From assembly GCF_000471905.2 (NCBI RefSeq), contig NW_006499824.1, positions 654,281 to 718,280 on the forward strand: a DNA stretch of 64,000 bases. The letters are read 5' to 3'. Within the stretch, counting starts at the first letter, position 1. Every line of letters begins with the position of its first letter. The position numbers were made by a program, and so were the translations under genes. This stretch comes from Amborella trichopoda (lineage: Eukaryota; Streptophyta; Magnoliopsida; Amborellales; Amborellaceae). The notes below the pieces were generated by a model. The model did not search any database and was not told the origin of the DNA. It worked only from the letters and a program-made list of their open reading frames with translations. Shown here piece after piece: positions 59,258-64,000 of the stretch.

Positions 59258-59637
59258 GGAAAAAGTTTATATAGAGCCTAGGCTCTAAACAATCAAATTA
59301 GAGCCAACTTAAAAAATTTCACTAAAAGAGGTTGTTTTGATACCCAAATATTATCAAATTGATCATCTCGACATCAAGATGTATGGACATGAGAAAAAAA
59401 TGGATGTCAAGTTTTGGGAATAGTGCATATTGTAACACATTTTTTGACTGTTTTCAACTTTTCATATATCTACTCGATCTACACTATTTTTGAAGTTTTA
59501 AATTTTATAATTAAAAATAAAAATATATTTTGAAGCAATTACAAAAATTTCCAATATAAAACCATATTTCTTGACACTATTTTAATGTGAGCTAAAATTT
59601 GAATGTTTAGAGCCTCGGCTCTATACAAACCGCACCC
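59258..59637 (+). mobile_element. MITE family A copy with 9-bp target duplication
   Basis: The best-preserved copy: starts ggaaaaagtttatatagagc, ends ctctatacaaaccgcaccc, inner words gcctaggctctaaacaatca and gtttagagcctcggctc. Flanks ttcttaaaa (59249-59257) and ttctaaaaa (59638-59646), 8/9. Confidence 0.9.
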
Positions 59638-60399
59638 TTCTAAAAATATTGAGTTCCAATTATTTGCTTAAAAAAAAAGAAATTGATTTTGAGATTTTTC
59701 ATACTTAGATGTAACTTTTCAAAAATTAGAAATTAAATATCTTGAGGCACTTTCAGCGTCCCATTAAAATTCGCTTTTTTGGAGGTTGATCACTGATTTC
59801 AAGCGAATCGTCCCCAAAATTTAGGGTCCCAAAATGCATCAAGGTTGGGTTTTATACGAAGGAGCACAACGAGAAAATGCACCCGTGGGAGCACATAACC
59901 TTTTATTTTTTTTAGTTTCTTAAATATATATTAAGAAATTTGTCAACTTTGGCGGCTCTTGATTTCTTCCATTATATGTCAATCAGATATAAATGAACCT
60001 CGTCGTCACCTCACAATCCAATTCAATCCATCTTTGAATTATTGGTGGTAATGAGAGAGACGAAAAGAGATTTTGTGCATGCATGGTGGTGGGGGGTACG
60101 TGTAATTGAGAAATTAATATTAGAGGCAAGGCGAACTTTGTTGTCTAAGTTTAAATGAAGGGTAATAAATCGAGGTGAAATATGTGAGTACCTAATTATA
60201 CCTTGCTTTAGTGTTTTGCGATACAATTTGGGAGCATTTATAACACGAGCAATAAAAGGGAATGCAGTCCATATGCAGCATCAAACTTGAGAATCAATGG
60301 TGGATGCCATGCTTGTATTTGTATAGGCATGCTTGTTATTATATGTGTATGCCTTACTTTGGCATTCGGCTATTTTTTATTTTTTGGATAGCTAAAAGA
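59638..60399. other. Intergenic, no gene recognised
   Basis: A family F-like end at 59860-59905 (aaggagcacaacgag; acccgtgggagcacataa). Otherwise nothing. Confidence 0.4.
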
Positions 60400-60720
60400 T
60401 TTCCTCCCTAGGGAGCATACTATTCATTTCCTCCTTCGGGCAATACGCATGCTAGGGATACATTTTAAATTTCAAAATTTGGGGATGTCATCTCTACAAC
60501 CCATGGAATAATCTCAGCATTTTTGTTTATTTATCTTATTTATTTATTTATTTTTTTCTCTAGACTCTCTGTGTAGAAAAATACTAATGCCTCAAGACTG
60601 AGTAGAGCTGTTCAATTTTGGAAGGGGCAGATCTAAGTGTCAGAAACTCAAAATTCAACTTTTTTTCTTATGAAAAATAATCATCTACTAAGTGTTATAT
60701 CTGTACTACATTATTAAACC
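60400..60720. repeat. Family F repeat copy
   Basis: ctccctagggagcatactat, ctccttcgggcaatacg, then tttcaaaatttggggatgtc and tcagaaactcaaaattcaac; same words in similar order as 5990-6391 read in reverse. Confidence 0.5.
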
Positions 60721-62640
60721 TCAATTAAAGGGTGGACACATGCTGCGAGAATAAAAAGATAAAAAGCGACTCCACCGTTAGAGAGAATGTAGGGCACATG
60801 CCCTAGATAAAAAGAGTGTAGGGTGAATAATTTATGGTATATTTGTATTTCATAAACAAAGAAAATACGATTTTGATAGGAAAGAAAGAGATGTGATTTA
60901 TCTCTTTTTACTTGATTTTTTTCTCTCTCACGTCTCTCTTGTAGAGACAATAGAGGGAGGTTTTTCAATAGAGAAAGAGAGATCAGAATAACCACAATTT
61001 AGGATGTCCCATGGCTTTCAAGACAATAGAGAGAGTTTAGCCAATAAGAGGAGAGATCATAATGAGCCACAAAATTAAGGATGTTGTAGGATTTTCATAA
61101 ATTTTAGGAAAAAAACTGTATGATATATTTAAGATATAGGTAAAACAAAGTTAAGAAAGAGAAGAACTTTCCATAGAGATAAAAATATATCTTTCAATAG
61201 AGATGGTTTTCTTTCTCACTACAACTTACTTATTTTTAAGAAAACTTAGTTGCGTGACGAGAGTGTTTCCAACATGAAGAAACCAATTTTATAAGGAAAA
61301 TTTGCGAAAAAAAAGTTTTTAGACGTATGACTTAATTAGTTACAAAATATTATATGATAGAGGCTTTTTTGGGGTAATTAAAGGATGGAGAGTTTATAGA
61401 GAGAAAATGATACGAGCCATATATACTCAAGTATCACCTTCCCATGGTTTAAGAGATCCAATTGACTAAACCTCAGCAAATCTTTTCTAATACGGATTTA
61501 CTGTTTGCTATTAGTGTTTTGTTTCTCTTCTTAAGATTCTTTTTTTCGCAGCCATACCTTTCTATAATTGATCAAGAAGAGATTTTGGATAAAGATAAAC
61601 ATTGAGAAAAAGGCAAAGAGGCTAAAGAGAGAGAGAGAAAGTTAGTGCTTCTATCTGCGTACTTTTTCCATTTTCTTTTTCCTTTTTTCCCTCTCATTGT
61701 CCTCTATGTAGTATTTTATTATTTAATTTTTTTTCTTCATTTATTTTTATTTTTTTAAGTCTGCTCTAGAATTCTTTAGAGATTGCTTTATTTATTTATC
61801 TATTTTCATAAATTGTTTTATTTATTTTCATATTGTGCAGGAATTCATACTTAACTTATTGTGCTTGACAATGCTCATAGACATCTTTAATGGTATGTGA
61901 GTTTATTTATTTATTTATTTTTCTACTATCATCATATATTTATTATTTTTTAATTTTTATAGCTATCTCGATCATATTTATTAGTTATTTGTTTTTTAGG
62001 TATGAGTTTGTACTTTAAATTTTTCATTTTCTATTATAATTTTTTCTTTGATTCCTTTGGATTGCTTTAGCATTTCATAAAATATAAATATTATTATTTG
62101 AAGTTCCTTTTCTTTGTTAGATAGAAGATGTGTGATGGAACATGTAGATCTTCATCCTCAATAATGGAAGAGGCAAGAAGTTATTCTCTCAAGTTATTTT
62201 ACTGAATATTTTTAATTCTTTATGTGATTTAATTTCAAAATACACATCAAAATAAAAGTAAACATGAGATAGAATAATTGAAAAAGGGTAAAATATTATT
62301 AGGTGTATTTCCATAAACTATTTTTTTTTCTTATATCTAGGTTACTACATGTTTTATTAGCTCTCATTATATTTTTCATCATGCAATGCACGTAAATCTA
62401 CCGGTGGTTCCCAAAATTTTAGACTCAAAAAGTAAACCTAGCCAGTTGTTTTGACTAATAGAGTAGATGTGCAATATGCTCCCTATAGGAGCACACTTAT
62501 ACGCTCATTTGGTTAAAGATTCTACTACTCTTGGAAATATTGTAGGTCAAGGCCCTAGATTAAATCATCTTATGACCATCGTCCACCAAAAATGATAGAG
62601 GCAGTTTGGTTATTTTTAGCATGTGATTTATTTTTTATTT
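60721..62640. other. Intergenic, AT-rich, no gene recognised
   Basis: GA patches (60905-60985, 61625-61645), ATTT repeats (61905-61922), and a family F end at 62465-62500. No domain or splice-linked coding series. Confidence 0.45.
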
Positions 62641-62644
62641 TTCT

Positions 62645-62765
62645 TTGTTGTAGGTGTGGTAATGGGTCAAATTGGATCTGGATCGACCTAGATTTGGACC
62701 CGATCCGAACCCAATTCGGTTCTAGGGTTTTGGACCTGGACCTAATCCATCGGTTCAAATGGTAA
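62645..62765. repeat. Degenerate GGGTGGCAA-class repeat fragment
   Basis: aggtgtggtaatgggtcaaa, ttggatctggatcgacctag and ggacctggacctaatccatc resemble the ends of the element at 52775-53277. Confidence 0.4.
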
Positions 62766-63289
62766 GCAAGAAACTTTGAACCGATGGATTAGAATCTAAC
62801 AAAAAAAGTTTGAAATATATATATATATATAGAGGTTATTAGCAACCTTTTCTGCAACTGTTGATGGTAAAAAAGAATTTGTTTTGATCATAAGAAAGGT
62901 GGAAACGAAGGGTTCTTTGACTCTCTCTCTCCCCTCTTGTGTCGAATGGTAAGCAAGGGTTTGCTACTTAATTCATAAGTGGGGTATACACAAGGGATTA
63001 TTTGAAAGAAAGAAGAGAGCCATCCCAAATTGTTTTACAAAATTGCTCTTTTTGTGGCGACATAGAGGACATGGTGGATGTTCTAGAAGCCTTTCATGGC
63101 AGACCACGGCGCTAAGAGGCATGCACATGCGCCTGGGAACAACCAACAACAATCTGGAGAGAAATGTTGTGTAGGTAATGGCTAGCATTCCTAGAGTAAG
63201 GTCGAAAGTAAGTTTGTGGTGGATACCAACCTGAAAACTAAGTCGTTGATCGTAGGTTCATTCTCCCCACCTTCTAATGATGGTTTTGG
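62766..63289. other. Intergenic or LINE 5' region
   Basis: TA repeat at 62817-62830, otherwise unassigned. Because a LINE ORF1-like region follows, part of this may be its 5' leader. Confidence 0.3.
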
Positions 63290-64000
63290 TTTGAGAGACT
63301 GGGCCAAGAGGGGATAGGACCTTTCCTATGTGCCGGTTGTTCTCCCTCTGCGGGGAAATAAGGTGATCTTCTTTCTCAAATCGGTGGAGGAAGTTAGGTT
63401 TGTGCTTTCTCTTTATAGATTTGTTAGAGTTCGAGGGAAACTCCTTTCTCTGGATTCTTGGAGTTCTTCTTCGCTTCATGGGTCTTTTGTTGTCAGGAAA
63501 TGTTTTTGGGTGAGATTTTGGGGTAATCCATTTCATGCTTGGAACTTGGCCATCTTTCAAAAACTAGCAAATGTGTGGCACGTACTGTGATATTGATTGG
63601 GAAATACTCAAAGGGGGTTCTATAGATTTTATACGTGTTAAGCTGTGGTGTAACATGATACATGATCCTCTTCCTTCTAAGATTTCTCTTTAAGTGGGCC
63701 CTGATAGCTTTCTAATTGATGTAATCGTAGAAGAAGGAATCCAGAATGCTACGAGGTCAGAGGTGCCTGACGTGTGTGGTCAGGCGATAGATGGTGATGG
63801 GTGGACGGTCGTCAATCATAACAAAAAGAAAATTTGGAATCATGGTGGGGAGGCCAAGGTTCAGAAGGCCAATTCCAATTTCTATCCCCACTTTTTGAGG
63901 TTGAAGAACATACGTGGAGATTTTTTGGGATCAAAGCAGTTAAAATTCAAAAATATTTGGGTCTAGGTGGGCCGTTTCTCCAGCAACACTTTTGATTATC
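63290..64000 (+). mobile_element. LINE ORF1 (DUF4283-like) fragment running off the window
   Basis: Frame 63330-63590 reads NKVIFFLKSVEEVRFVLS, then FWVRFWGNPFHAWNLAIFQK. This fits the DUF4283 nucleic-acid-binding region of plant LINE ORF1, where W.R..GLP.HAW is typical. It continues past a TGA (63588-63590) as ILKGGSIDFIRVKLWC and, after a further stop, the frame 63694-63966 with GWTVVNHNKKKIW. Broken by stops. The ORF2 part should lie beyond the window. Confidence 0.7.

Noticed and set aside
1-64000. Search for tRNA, rRNA, CRISPR arrays or bacterial-type operons
   Set aside because: None seen; all regular spacing found is due to transposon copies or simple repeats.

Overview
The window is plant nuclear DNA, most likely from a dicot-type angiosperm. 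The evidence is split genes with GT-AG introns, an F-box/FBD/LRR gene, a plant-type FAD monooxygenase, a UPF0496 (DUF677) gene, Ty1-copia, Ty3-gypsy and LINE remnants, and very many MITE-like elements. Species cannot be named from the sequence. Background is strongly AT-rich. There are two assembly gaps (26962-27534, 44290-44473). No rRNA, tRNA or CRISPR was seen.

Only three genes look intact, and all three could be assembled exon by exon with matching splice phases. (1) 441-2642 (+) is a three-exon F-box/FBD/LRR protein of 431 aa, a likely SCF ubiquitin-ligase receptor. (2) 15015-17962 (+) is a five-exon FAD-dependent monooxygenase of 409 aa (MO1/CTF2 type) with a TATA box about 80 bp upstream. 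(3) 50072-47006 (-) is a two-exon UPF0496 protein of 375 aa with two membrane segments. A second monooxygenase copy downstream of gene 2 is a pseudogene. The tail of its exon 1 lies at 23629-23708, fused to a gypsy fragment, and exons 2-5 lie at 34843-39912. It carries a premature stop, lost splice sites, an 11-codon deletion and a frameshift. Its first intron is bloated to about 11 kb by transposons.

Everything between is mobile DNA in layers. LTR elements: a dead Ty1-copia (30246-34146), minus-strand copia-type LTRs (9296-10789, 18090-19206), gypsy fragments (22988-23635), and a short minus-strand LTR element with one unknown ORF (43240-45910). LINEs: three fragments of RNase H/ORF1 type (11890-12880, 55780-56590, 63290-end). 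MITEs: one family (called family A here) has about 17 copies in both orientations, with terminal repeats that contain their own small hairpin. Seven copies are flanked by 9-bp duplications matching at 8 or 9 positions, which points to Mutator-like (MULE) transposition. Other elements with 9-bp duplications lie at 8188-9144, 40139-40543, 41237-41410, 43420-44099 and 58023-58592.

The genes do not form an evident pathway; they are neighbours. The clearest shared theme is that MITE-like elements sit in introns of all three intact genes and of the pseudogene. I found no convincing new molecular system. The most unusual structures are the MITE families and the 680-bp element at 43420-44099, which carries a minisatellite core and has perfect 9-bp flanks.
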